Below, in pieces: positions 48,771 through 55,845 of a stretch of DNA of 64,000 bases. The notes under the pieces are model-generated. The model saw only the letters and a list, made by a program, of their open reading frames with translations, ran no database searches and had not been told where the DNA came from. The position numbers were made by a program, and so were the translations under genes. How positions within the stretch are numbered: the first letter of the stretch is position 1; every line of letters begins with the position of its first letter. Origin of the DNA: a virus; IMG/VR virus record IMGVR_UViG_3300036852_000300, positions 1 to 64,000 of that record. One strand, given 5' to 3'.

Positions 48771-49045
48771 CAGGGGATGATGCCCGGGTCCTGGGGGATC
48801 GCCGGTTCCTGGTCGACGTTCAAAAGTGTCGGGTCGACCCCCAGCAGCGCCGACAGGGCCTGGGTGTAGCGGTCCAGGTCGCACGGCCCGCCCCAGGGCG
48901 TCGGCGAGATCACGACCAGATGGTCGGGCGACGGGAACGCCCGGAGGACGATCGTGACGCAGTTGTCGCACAGGTGCAGCCCGTTGGTGTCTCTGCCACC
49001 GTTGGCCCGCTTGATCGTGACGCGATGGGTCCCGGTGTTCAGCAT
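48770..49045 (-). CDS. Hypothetical protein, 91 aa
   Basis: LHLCDNCVTIVLRAFPSPDH contains a CxxC knuckle; the rest is Pro-rich. Coupled to neighbours by overlaps. It may be one of several small zinc proteins in this operon. Function unknown. Confidence 0.6.
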   Translation of the reverse strand: MLNTGTHRVTIKRANGGRDTNGLHLCDNCVTIVLRAFPSPDHLVVISPTPWGGPCDLDRYTQALSALLGVDPTLLNVDQEPAIPQDPGIIP

Positions 49046-49434
49046 CAGTTCCGATCCTCCGCAGCCATCCCGTACGGCCGGCCGGGCAGCAGGTGGTTGT
49101 GGCGCTGGACCGCCTGCTGCTGGCGGCTCTCGATCGCCTCGCGGCAGGGCGCGCAGTCGTCGGCGTTCCCCCGGTGGTACTGGACGACGTCGTCGCAGGG
49201 GTCGTCCCGGGTCGGGCCGCAGAAATGCTCCGTGGTCAGGTGGAAGATCGGCAGGTCATGCGGCCCGGACAGCCGCAGCGCCCGATCTTCGGCCCCGTCC
49301 GACAACACCAGCTTGGCGATCAGGGTCCCCAGTCGCCGGTTGTTGTCGGTCATGATCGCGAGGCGGGCCGCCAGGTCGTCGTTCGCCGCCTGCTGGCGCG
49401 TCAGCTCATGTCGCAGTCGTTCTGCTGGGGTCAC
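49045..49434 (-). CDS. Coiled-coil protein with Cys cluster, 129 aa
   Basis: A helical N-terminus (AERLRHELTRQQAANDDLAA) precedes EHFCGPTRDDPCDDVVQYHR and DDCAPCREAIE, a four-Cys/His cluster that likely binds zinc. It overlaps the downstream gene. Function unknown. Confidence 0.6.
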   Translation of the reverse strand: MTPAERLRHELTRQQAANDDLAARLAIMTDNNRRLGTLIAKLVLSDGAEDRALRLSGPHDLPIFHLTTEHFCGPTRDDPCDDVVQYHRGNADDCAPCREAIESRQQQAVQRHNHLLPGRPYGMAAEDRN

Positions 49435-49435
49435 G

Positions 49436-49843
49436 TCATCTCTCCCAGGTGGTGTCGGGCGGGACCGTCAGCGCGACGTCCAGGGCGTCCAGGGCGGCCA
49501 CGACCTGGCGCCTGACCGATCCGATGTAGGCGTCCCAGCCGCCGGCCAGCAGGATCGTCTCCGGGCAGTGGCCGGCCGCCACCAGCAGCCGTTCACGATC
49601 TTCCACAGCCGCCTCCAGTGCTTCCCACAGCGCCGTCACGACCTTCCGGCTGGGCAGCGAGACCGACGCCTGCCCGGTCGCGGCCACCGCCCGTTCCAGG
49701 CGATTGACGTAGGCCGGATCGACCCCTGACCGCCTCGCCAGTTGGTTCTGGGACAGCCCGGACCTGGTCCGCAGCCGCCGCAGCATCGGCCCGAAGGCGA
49801 CACCATCGGTCTGGACCGGGCGCAGCGGCACGCGGGCCACCAT
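49436..49843 (-). CDS. XRE-family helix-turn-helix protein, 135 aa
   Basis: GPMLRRLRTRSGLSQNQLAR followed by RSGVDPAYVNRLERAV is a clear XRE/Cro-type helix-turn-helix at residues 18-55. A helical C-terminus probably dimerises. Located deep in the early operon, it may be a late or anti-repressor regulator distinct from the switch pair at 62.0-63.3 kb. Confidence 0.8.
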   Translation of the reverse strand: MVARVPLRPVQTDGVAFGPMLRRLRTRSGLSQNQLARRSGVDPAYVNRLERAVAATGQASVSLPSRKVVTALWEALEAAVEDRERLLVAAGHCPETILLAGGWDAYIGSVRRQVVAALDALDVALTVPPDTTWER

Positions 49844-49854
49844 CGGCTCTCCTC

Positions 49855-50247
49855 TCAGGTCGATGCAGGTGGAACGGCGTCAAATTCCAGGACCCGGCGG
49901 GCCTGCCGGATCCGGCCGGCCAGGCTGGCCTTGCCGGCACAGATCAGGTCATCGACGCCCATCAGCGCCAGGCACCCTTCTTCAAAACAGTCGTGTCCTT
50001 CGAGATGGTTCAGCAGGTCGGTCAGCAGCCGGTCCAGCGCCTTGCGGTTCGGGTGGGTCCGCTTCTGGAGATCCTGGACGTGGTCGATGACGTCCTGGGC
50101 CGCCATCTGCAATTCGGCGTAGATCAGGCAGTTCAGGTGGCCCTGGAACACGCTGAACGGCGCCCCGCAGTGGCGCGCCCAGGTCTCCAGGAACTGCTGG
50201 TATTCCGTCGACCGCCCGTTGATCTCGGAGGCGTGCTGGTCGGTCAT
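49855..50247 (-). CDS. Helical hypothetical protein, 130 aa
   Basis: The ATG at 50247 gives MTDQHASEINGRSTEYQQFL; the 41 codons upstream belong to other genes. The sequence is mostly helical with His and Cys (HLEGHDCFEEGCLALMG). It overlaps the tiny membrane gene upstream. No family recognised. Confidence 0.6.
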   Translation of the reverse strand: MTDQHASEINGRSTEYQQFLETWARHCGAPFSVFQGHLNCLIYAELQMAAQDVIDHVQDLQKRTHPNRKALDRLLTDLLNHLEGHDCFEEGCLALMGVDDLICAGKASLAGRIRQARRVLEFDAVPPAST

Positions 50248-50327
50248 TGGGCTACGGTGGATGTCACCAGCCAGGCCAGGGCGGCCAGCAGGGCGGCCAG
50301 TGAGATGATCGCGAGGCAGACGTCCAT
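50244..50327 (-). CDS. Single-span membrane peptide, 27 aa
   Basis: Between the deaminase-like gene and 50247, ATG 50327 opens MDVCLAIISLAALLAALAWL and ends at a TGA overlapping the next ATG. The upstream TGA also overlaps its start. It is one hydrophobic helix, typical of tiny phage membrane proteins. Coupling supports it but size makes it uncertain. Confidence 0.45.
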   Translation of the reverse strand: MDVCLAIISLAALLAALAWLVTSTVAQ

Positions 50328-50908
50328 CAGGCGGCCACCCCCAGCAGCATCCGGGCTGGCTGGGGCTCACTGTCGTGCTGGTAGCGGCCCCGGTACGGCG
50401 GGTCGGCGCGAGCGTCCAGCAGGGTGAACGTCACCTGGCCGATCCGCTGGCCGGTGTAGATCACGGTATGCGGATTCTTCACGCTGATCTCCAGGGTCGC
50501 CCGTCCTTCCCAGCCGGCGTCCAGCAGGCCGGCCTGCTGGTGGATCATCACCCCGTCTCGGGCACGCGACGAGACCCCACCCAACTGGGCGCAGCAGTCC
50601 TCCGGGACGACGATCCGTTCCTTCAGCACCGACAGGTACAGCCGATCGGGCTGGAGCACCCACAGCCGTGGCCCATCGGGACCGTCGGGGTGGGCTTCGG
50701 GCTCGAGCTTTTTCCACCAGGGGCTGTTGTCACGTTGGGTGTCGGTGACGGCGCCGGTGTAGAGCAGGATCGTGTCGCCCAGGTGGACGTCGATACTGTG
50801 CGGCTGGATCGCGGCCGGGTCGACCGGGTCGACTTCGATCCGCTGCCACGGCTCCCAGATGTCGGCGTCGTGCAGCCGCGAGAGCAGCGTCCGGTTCGAC
50901 AGCATCAT
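50327..50908 (-). CDS. dCTP deaminase/dUTPase-superfamily protein, 193 aa
   Basis: IQPHSIDVHLGD (34-45), GVSSRARDGVMIHQQAG (111-127), GWEGRATLEIS (132-142, Glu140 in the place of the catalytic Glu) and GQRIGQ (153-158) follow the dCTP deaminase pattern. Usual SSxGRLG is altered to SSRARDG. It would convert dCTP to dUTP and so feed thymidylate synthesis, or act as a non-catalytic regulator. The ATG at 50908 overlaps the previous stop. Confidence 0.8.
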   Translation of the reverse strand: MMLSNRTLLSRLHDADIWEPWQRIEVDPVDPAAIQPHSIDVHLGDTILLYTGAVTDTQRDNSPWWKKLEPEAHPDGPDGPRLWVLQPDRLYLSVLKERIVVPEDCCAQLGGVSSRARDGVMIHQQAGLLDAGWEGRATLEISVKNPHTVIYTGQRIGQVTFTLLDARADPPYRGRYQHDSEPQPARMLLGVAA

Positions 50909-51114
50909 GGGCGCCCCCAGCGAGCCTGGCTGGCGGTCCGGTCCAGCGTGCGGTCGAGCAGCAGCACGACCAGGATTGCCAGGGCGGCGACCCCGATCAG
51001 GTACGGCGCCCACGCGGCGTTGGCGAACGACCCGAAGGCGCCCAGCAGCATGGCCACGGCCGCCGCGTACCGGGTGACCATCAGCCAACGCCGGGCGATC
51101 TTCATGAGCCGCAT
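50905..51114 (-). CDS. Two-span membrane protein, 69 aa
   Basis: The ATG at 51114 follows GAGAAGG. Two hydrophobic segments, YAAAVAMLLGAFGSFANAAW and YLIGVAALAILVVLLL, flank a short turn with a basic start and end. This is holin-like in shape but sits in the early operon, so an early membrane function such as exclusion is as likely. Confidence 0.6.
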   Translation of the reverse strand: MRLMKIARRWLMVTRYAAAVAMLLGAFGSFANAAWAPYLIGVAALAILVVLLLDRTLDRTASQARWGRP

Positions 51115-51131
51115 CACCTTCTCGGCAGCGA

Positions 51132-51509
51132 CTACTTGAGGATTCTCTCGATCTCCGGCCAATCCTCCGGGCGCCATTCGTACACTTCGATCGAGAGGTG
51201 CGGGCCGGCGAGCATCGACAGGATCTCCCAATTCACCCTCCAGACGTTCTGCCAGTCGGTCAGCGTGTTGTCGCCGACCTTCAGTTCAGCGACCACCAGG
51301 CGTGGGACCCGGATCAGGGTCAGGTCCAGAAAGCCGGGGTCGGACTTCTCGGACCGGTACGGGTGGAACGGCAGCCAGCCGCCCCGGCGGGCGTACCGTT
51401 TGATCCGGTCGGTCAGGTGGCGTTCGGGCTGCTGCCGCCGACGCCGGGGCTGAGCGGTCCCCTTCAGCTTCGCGAGATCGTCGGGGGTCGCCCAGTTCGT
51501 CGCGGCCAT
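51132..51509 (-). CDS. VRR-NUC nuclease, 125 aa
   Basis: HLTDRIKRYARRGGWLPF, then PGFLDLTLI (58-66, Asp62) and VVAELKVG (Glu75 and Lys77) give the PD-(D/E)XK core of VRR-NUC enzymes, which cut branched or flap DNA. The small stand-alone form is common in phages and may resolve recombination or replication intermediates together with the Rad52-like protein. Confidence 0.8.
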   Translation of the reverse strand: MAATNWATPDDLAKLKGTAQPRRRRQQPERHLTDRIKRYARRGGWLPFHPYRSEKSDPGFLDLTLIRVPRLVVAELKVGDNTLTDWQNVWRVNWEILSMLAGPHLSIEVYEWRPEDWPEIERILK

Positions 51510-51510
51510 G

Positions 51511-51750
51511 CTATCCCAGTTTCTCCTCCTCTCCGTTCAGGGTGACGCTGCCGATCGTGCAGTCGCAGCCGTGGCGCAGCGTGTGCGGCAGCGACAGGTC
51601 GCGGGCGTTTTGCTTGACGACGTCGGGTGTCCCGAACACGATGTAGCTGGCGGTCCCGTGGGGGCAGGAAGCGCCGGCGTCCCAGGCCGTCTTGCCCCAG
51701 GCCGGCTTCCGGACCAGGACCCAGGTGACCCGGCTAGCTTCGGTGGTCAT
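51511..51750 (-). CDS. Hypothetical protein, 79 aa
   Basis: The sequence MTTEASRVTWVLVRKPAWGK has Cys29, and HGCDCTIGSVTLNG near the end, perhaps a metal site. It overlaps the upstream gene by 17 bases. No family recognised. Confidence 0.55.
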   Translation of the reverse strand: MTTEASRVTWVLVRKPAWGKTAWDAGASCPHGTASYIVFGTPDVVKQNARDLSLPHTLRHGCDCTIGSVTLNGEEEKLG

Positions 51751-52012
51751 CGTGTGGCCCTTCAGCTACCGTCAACGGGAGGCCCGGCATCGCGACCTGG
51801 CGGCCGATCAGGCTGACCTGGCGACTGTCGATCTGGGCTTTCGTCACCTGCTTGCGCTTCCCTTCTTCCCGCTTGACCCGCTGGAGATGCAGGCGAACCG
51901 GCTGGTAGCCGTCCCGCTCGCGGGGCAGCATCAGGTCTTCGCCGACGACGTCCCAACTGTGGCCGTCGTGCTGGACGATGTCCCCTACCCGGACGGCGTC
52001 CTGGGTCGTCAT
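51734..52012 (-). CDS. Hypothetical protein, 92 aa
   Basis: The ATG at 52012 gives MTTQDAVRVGDIVQHDGHSW, a beta-barrel-like start often seen in small SH3-like phage proteins, followed by a basic middle (KREEGKRKQVTKAQ). RNA or DNA binding is possible. Confidence 0.6.
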   Translation of the reverse strand: MTTQDAVRVGDIVQHDGHSWDVVGEDLMLPRERDGYQPVRLHLQRVKREEGKRKQVTKAQIDSRQVSLIGRQVAMPGLPLTVAEGPHDDHRS

Positions 52013-52161
52013 GTGCCCCCTTTCTCCCAGGTGAAGCGGATCGGCAGGTACGGGATAACGCAGACGTACAGCCGCGTCCGTTCGGGCTGGGGATCGAAGA
52101 AGTAGCCGAACCACCCGTCGCGCCACTCCCAGTACAGGCGGATCTCGTCGGGCCGGCGCAT
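52009..52161 (-). CDS. Small aromatic-rich protein, 50 aa
   Basis: The ATG at 52161 overlaps the upstream stop and gives MRRPDEIRLYWEWRDGWFGY followed by RLYVCVIPYLPIRFTWEKGG. It is rich in Trp, Tyr and Phe and strand-like. The long frame continuing upstream is a shadow of other genes. Confidence 0.5.
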   Translation of the reverse strand: MRRPDEIRLYWEWRDGWFGYFFDPQPERTRLYVCVIPYLPIRFTWEKGGT

Positions 52162-52664
52162 CAGGAGACGCCAACCTCGCGGAACTGGTCGGCCAGGTAC
52201 AGCTTCGCCGCCCCGACCTTCCGGTCGTGCTGGTCGTCCAGCGCCTGCCGGGCCAGGCAGGGCGGACAGTCGCCGCAGTCCAGCGGGAACCACAGCAAAG
52301 GGTCTCTGGGGTCCAGGCTGTGCCGGACCGGCTGGTGGCAGGGCTTCGTGGTCTCCCAGCCCGGTTCGGTCTCGCGCAGGATCTCCACCGGTCCCCCGGC
52401 CAGGTCGACGGCCGGATCGGTATGAAAGTAGCTGGGCAGGATGCTGATCTCGTCGGCGGTCAGCGCCCGGTGCAGGCACAAAGTGATCTGCATCCTGAAC
52501 AGCCGTTCGTAGCGGGTATCGCCGGCCCCAGCCAAAACCCGCAGCAGCGTCGCTTCCGCCTCGGCCAGGGTCCGGGGCGTCCAGACCTGGGTCGAGAGCG
52601 ACTTGCCCCGCACCAACGGGCTCCGGCGCCCGATGCTCGCCAACCAGACCGGTCGGCCCTTCAT
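52161..52664 (-). CDS. Hypothetical protein with C-terminal Cys cluster, 167 aa
   Basis: The middle is alpha-helical (ADEISILPSYFHTDPAVDLA). The end holds CHQPVRH, then DCGDCPPCLARQALDD, a likely zinc or iron-sulfur site. Codon use is ordinary for the operon. Function unknown. Confidence 0.6.
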   Translation of the reverse strand: MKGRPVWLASIGRRSPLVRGKSLSTQVWTPRTLAEAEATLLRVLAGAGDTRYERLFRMQITLCLHRALTADEISILPSYFHTDPAVDLAGGPVEILRETEPGWETTKPCHQPVRHSLDPRDPLLWFPLDCGDCPPCLARQALDDQHDRKVGAAKLYLADQFREVGVS

Positions 52665-52673
52665 TGCGTCCGA

Positions 52674-52808
52674 TCATTTGTTGACCGACAGCGCCACCGT
52701 GACGCCACCCCCCAGCTCCACCGGATCCGGCCGGGTGTTGGCCCGGGTGACCGGGCGTCGCAGCGCCTGTTGGCGTAGGCGGGCAAACGTTCTGTCAATA
52801 CTGGCCAT
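52674..52808 (-). CDS. Small basic protein, 44 aa
   Basis: ATG 52808 lies directly after the upstream TAG and follows GGGAG. The product MASIDRTFARLRQQALRRPV continues to TVALSVNK. It has an amphipathic basic helix. Good ribosome site and operon fit; below the length where coding statistics help. Confidence 0.45.
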   Translation of the reverse strand: MASIDRTFARLRQQALRRPVTRANTRPDPVELGGGVTVALSVNK

Positions 52809-53237
52809 CTACAGCATCTCCCATCGTTGGGGGGTCTGGGACAGGTGGAAGACGTGGCTGTCCATCCCGCCCGGTGCGCCCTCTACCCCCGACACGTACA
52901 GCTCATCCCGGGGGAGAACACACATCACGTCGATATCGCGCGGGAAGATCGCGTACCGGACCGCCTTCAGGTCGGCCCAGGTTGGGTCTCGCTTCTGGTA
53001 GCTGACCGACGCGTGCAGCAACGGCCCCAGGTGGGTCAGGTCCAGGGTGCACAGCACGATCAACTGCTGGGGGCCGTCCCAGCCCTCGAAGTCGGCGAAC
53101 GGGGCCAACGGGTTGCCGCGCATCCGGAAGCGGCGCGGATCGCCTGGCCCCCACAGCTTCAGCCGGCGCCCGTCGGCCAGGCGCAGGTCGCTGTGCGGGA
53201 CCGGCAGCACCGGTCGGTTCTCCAGTGGTACCGTCAT
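52809..53237 (-). CDS. DUF7694-like phage protein, 142 aa
   Basis: The segment SVSYQKRDPTWADLKAVRYA followed by IFPRDIDVMCVLPRDELYV and HVFHLSQTP matches a small phage domain I know as DUF7694, of unknown function, common in early regions. It overlaps the upstream gene by 4 bases. Confidence 0.65.
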   Translation of the reverse strand: MTVPLENRPVLPVPHSDLRLADGRRLKLWGPGDPRRFRMRGNPLAPFADFEGWDGPQQLIVLCTLDLTHLGPLLHASVSYQKRDPTWADLKAVRYAIFPRDIDVMCVLPRDELYVSGVEGAPGGMDSHVFHLSQTPQRWEML

Positions 53238-53509
53238 CGCCAGGCACTTTCCGATCGCGCGAACTCAAGCCAGCTATCCCCCATCTGGGCCGCCGTCTCG
53301 GAGACTTCCGGCATCGCCCGTCCGACGCAGGCTGGCGAGCAGTAGATCCCCACCCGCTGGCCCCGGTAGCCGATCCCCACCTGGCGCATCACGCTGTACC
53401 AGCCGACCGGCATCGACACACTGCTGCCCTGGACTTCGGCTGGCGCTTCTACCCCGCAGCCCCGGCAGCGATAGTCGCGCCGGTTGCGGGGGTCGGTCCG
53501 TTCGGTCAA
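53234..53509 (-). CDS. Zinc-ribbon protein, 91 aa
   Basis: CRGCGVEAP near residue 15 and YCSPACVGRAM near residue 60 supply a four-Cys ribbon. Between them is a short beta region. Possible nucleic-acid or protein adaptor. Overlaps the DUF7694-like gene. Confidence 0.65.
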   Translation of the reverse strand: MTERTDPRNRRDYRCRGCGVEAPAEVQGSSVSMPVGWYSVMRQVGIGYRGQRVGIYCSPACVGRAMPEVSETAAQMGDSWLEFARSESAWR

Positions 53510-53514
53510 AGGCC

Positions 53515-53649
53515 CTACTTTCTGTCGAGACTGGCGGCCTTGCGCCAGTGCTGACGATTCAGCGTCCGCGCACCCCGCACCTGGCTGCTGGGCTTATGGG
53601 GTCGCTTCGGCGGGTCGCGCTGCCAGGCGCGCTTACGGGGCCGGTCCAT
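53515..53649 (-). CDS. Very basic small protein, 44 aa
   Basis: ATG 53649 lies within the end of the upstream gene and follows GGGAGAAG. The product MDRPRKRAWQRDPPKRPHKP is nearly one third Arg and Lys. It could bind nucleic acid. Supported by ribosome site and by filling the gap exactly. Confidence 0.45.
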   Translation of the reverse strand: MDRPRKRAWQRDPPKRPHKPSSQVRGARTLNRQHWRKAASLDRK

Positions 53650-53983
53650 CGAGCTTCTCCCGCAGGGCCACCACCACCCCGGCCAGCTCGTCTTTCTTCA
53701 GCGGGCTGCCGTCGTAGTCGGTGATGACCGCTTCGCAGGCCCTGGCCAGGCCGGGCGGCACCGTGCCGCCCGGTTCGACGCACAGCACCAGCGGCTTGCC
53801 CAGCAGCAGCATGATCCCCACCTGGGTCGCGAACATCAGTCGGGCGGTGTCCCAGTCGCTGTCGTCCCAGACTCCGACCATCACGGCCGACCCGACCAGC
53901 TTATCGATCTCCCTGGCCGAGATCTCCTTGACGTACTCGCGCAGCCAGGCGTCGCCCTGGCCAAACCGTTGCCGTCGTGTCAC
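53633..53983 (-). CDS. Nucleoside deoxyribosyltransferase/TIR-like-fold candidate, 116 aa
   Basis: VGSAVMVGVWDDSDWDTARL, then FATQVGIMLLLGKPLVLCVE and GLARACEAVITDYDG give a Rossmann-like order (strand, helix with Q-x-G, strand), in the style of NDT-like and TIR-like small proteins found in phages. A catalytic Glu is not certain. It might act on nucleotides or NAD-like signals. GTG start overlaps the upstream stop. Confidence 0.5.
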   Translation of the reverse strand: MTRRQRFGQGDAWLREYVKEISAREIDKLVGSAVMVGVWDDSDWDTARLMFATQVGIMLLLGKPLVLCVEPGGTVPPGLARACEAVITDYDGSPLKKDELAGVVVALREKLDGPAP

Positions 53984-54162
53984 TTCCGTCCTCGCTTCTT
54001 GTTCTGTCGCTCCGTCTTCCTACGTGCCCGGATCGTCTTGGTGCCCGTCTGGGCCGCCGCCCTGTCCTTCGTGTCGTTGAACATGGTTTTGGCCACGTAC
54101 GACGCGCTGGTGGCCCGTGGGGCGCGGAACTTCATGCCGCCGATCCCCTTCCGCTGGCCCAT
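53980..54162 (-). CDS. Basic small protein, 60 aa
   Basis: ATG 54162 gives MGQRKGIGGMKFRAPRATSA and ends ERQNKKRGRK, very rich in Lys and Arg. A longer reading from 54261 overlaps the zinc-finger gene and is less likely. A DNA- or RNA-binding role is plausible. Confidence 0.5.
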   Translation of the reverse strand: MGQRKGIGGMKFRAPRATSASYVAKTMFNDTKDRAAAQTGTKTIRARRKTERQNKKRGRK

Positions 54163-54329
54163 CGCCTGTCTGCCGACGCGGTAGCTGTCCGGGGACGGTC
54201 CGCGTCGGCGACGTGCTGCTGACACTTCGACGTCCTCCGGTCCTTCGTGTGGCGCCCGCATGGGTAAAGCGCACCACCTGGCAATTCGATGATGAAGTCG
54301 CAGCGCCTCACCTGCTTACGGCCCTTCAT
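54132..54329 (-). CDS. Zinc-finger-like protein, 65 aa
   Basis: ATG 54329 overlaps the upstream stop. CDFIIELPGGALYPCGRHTK then CQQHVADAD forms a C...C..H...C..H cluster with an antiparallel hairpin, a small zinc fold seen in several phage early proteins. The C-terminus is disordered. Confidence 0.55.
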   Translation of the reverse strand: MKGRKQVRRCDFIIELPGGALYPCGRHTKDRRTSKCQQHVADADRPRTATASADRRWASGRGSAA

Positions 54330-54547
54330 CGGACGGTGCGGACCACACTGGCCGGGTCGACCCCGGCCGGCAGGTTGGCGTGGACGGTCACCAGGCCGTT
54401 GTCTCTCAGCGCCGCCAGGTAGCCGTCGGCGTAGTCTTCGAGACTGCACCGCTGCCGGGGCCGCTGGCGGTAGGCCCGCAACAGCCGCAGCTCATGCTGC
54501 CCCGGCAGCACGCCGCGCAGGTGGTCGGGGATCTTGACGTCGGTCAT
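54326..54547 (-). CDS. Hypothetical protein, 73 aa
   Basis: The product MTDVKIPDHLRGVLPGQHEL and a helical end with SLEDYADGYLAALRDNGLV is small and coupled to the methyltransferase (ATGA). Perhaps a helper of that enzyme; no motif. Confidence 0.6.
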   Translation of the reverse strand: MTDVKIPDHLRGVLPGQHELRLLRAYRQRPRQRCSLEDYADGYLAALRDNGLVTVHANLPAGVDPASVVRTVR

Positions 54548-55845
54548 GCAGCGATCCTTTCCGCCACGCGCCGCCTGGCTGACAGCACGTAGCTCTCTTC
54601 GGTGTCGGTGCCGTAGAAGCGGCGGCCGGCGACGGCCGCCGCTTCGGCGGTGGTCCCCGATCCGACGAACGGGTCCACCACCAGGTCACCCGGGAACGAC
54701 AGCAGGTAGATCAGCCGGCGCGGGATCTCGATCGGGAACGGGGCCGGGTGGCCGTCGACCGCGTTGGTCTCGCCTCGGACCGGCCAGTAGCCGTTGGTCC
54801 AGATCAGCCACCCTTCGTGGGAGAGGTCGGACGAGACGTCGGTCCGGGTCTGCCCCCATTCGTCACCCTTGAACAGCAGGATGATCACTTCGCCGGGGAA
54901 GTAGATGAACGGGCTGGCCGCGCTGTCTCGGGACCCCCGGGCGGTCGACTTGCCCAACTGGTCGTCGTGCCAGACGATCGTGTTGCGGTAGGTCCAGCCG
55001 GCCCGCTGGGCGTCGGTCAGGGCCTGGGCGTAGGTCGGCCGGGCCGGCACGTAGGGCTGGCCGGTGGCCGGGTCTTCGGCGATCGGGGCGGTGTCCAGCG
55101 GCACGTTCAGCGCCAGCCGGCCGCCTGGCTTGGTGTACCGGTACGCTTCGGTCAACCAGTCCTGCATCAACGCGCGCCACTGATCGACCGCGATGTCGCC
55201 CTTCAGGTACCGCTTCCCCAGCGCGTACGGCGGCGAGGTCACGATCAGGTCGACCATGTCGTCGCCCAGATCCATGCGGCGGGCGTCGCCGACGGCGATC
55301 TGGCAACTGGGGACGATCGTCGGCGGCGGAAGCTGCGCCCGTTCATTCGCCTTGATCTGGGCGCGGGCCTCGCCGGCCGCCCGGCGAACGTCCTCGCGCT
55401 TCCAGCCCTTCTCTTCGGCGATGTCCAGGATCGCGTCCTGCATCACCGGCGGCAGGGCCGCGACTTCGCGGTGGTGGGCAAATGAGATATCCTCGCGCCG
55501 GCGCGAGGGCTCGATCCGGCGGCCGACCCAGGCGATGTCATGCAGGGTCTGGACCGACAGCCCGGATTCGTGGACCCACTGGGCGTACTTCTCGCCGTAG
55601 TCGCGCCCGAAGTTGATCGCGTCGGCCAGCGCGAATTCCAGGCGCTTGTGGGCGCGGATCAGCCGCGAGGTCAGGCCGGCCCAGACCGCAAGCGGGGTGT
55701 CAGGGCGGAACCGCAGGCCGGTCGCGGTCTCGGTGACGTAGTACCGCTCATCGGCGGTCACCAGCAGGGTCGGGTTGTCGTCCGTCCCAGCGAACGCAGC
55801 AGTCGGAACGTCCTGGGGCAGCAGAAGCCGGCGATCGATCGTCAT
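54544..55845 (-). CDS. DNA methyltransferase (amino-group, SPPY type), 433 aa
   Basis: Motif IV VTSPPYALG (202-210) and the C-terminal motif I DPFVGSGTTAEAA (391-403) in this order indicate a beta-class N4-cytosine or N6-adenine methyltransferase. The N-terminal 170 residues form a ParB/helix-rich targeting part with SRRREDISFAHHREVAALPP. No restriction enzyme gene is next to it, so it probably protects phage DNA or regulates. Its SRRREDISF codons are the 30-bp sequence shared with the portal gene. Confidence 0.88.
   Translation of the reverse strand: MTIDRRLLLPQDVPTAAFAGTDDNPTLLVTADERYYVTETATGLRFRPDTPLAVWAGLTSRLIRAHKRLEFALADAINFGRDYGEKYAQWVHESGLSVQTLHDIAWVGRRIEPSRRREDISFAHHREVAALPPVMQDAILDIAEEKGWKREDVRRAAGEARAQIKANERAQLPPPTIVPSCQIAVGDARRMDLGDDMVDLIVTSPPYALGKRYLKGDIAVDQWRALMQDWLTEAYRYTKPGGRLALNVPLDTAPIAEDPATGQPYVPARPTYAQALTDAQRAGWTYRNTIVWHDDQLGKSTARGSRDSAASPFIYFPGEVIILLFKGDEWGQTRTDVSSDLSHEGWLIWTNGYWPVRGETNAVDGHPAPFPIEIPRRLIYLLSFPGDLVVDPFVGSGTTAEAAAVAGRRFYGTDTEESYVLSARRRVAERIAA
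55479..55508 (-). repeat. 30-bp sequence shared with the portal gene
   Basis: Reverse-complement copy of 10541-10570, exact over 30 bases, again in the frame SRRREDISF. The REDISF-HH-EVA context is normal for this protein family, so this copy is more likely the source. Confidence 0.9.
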
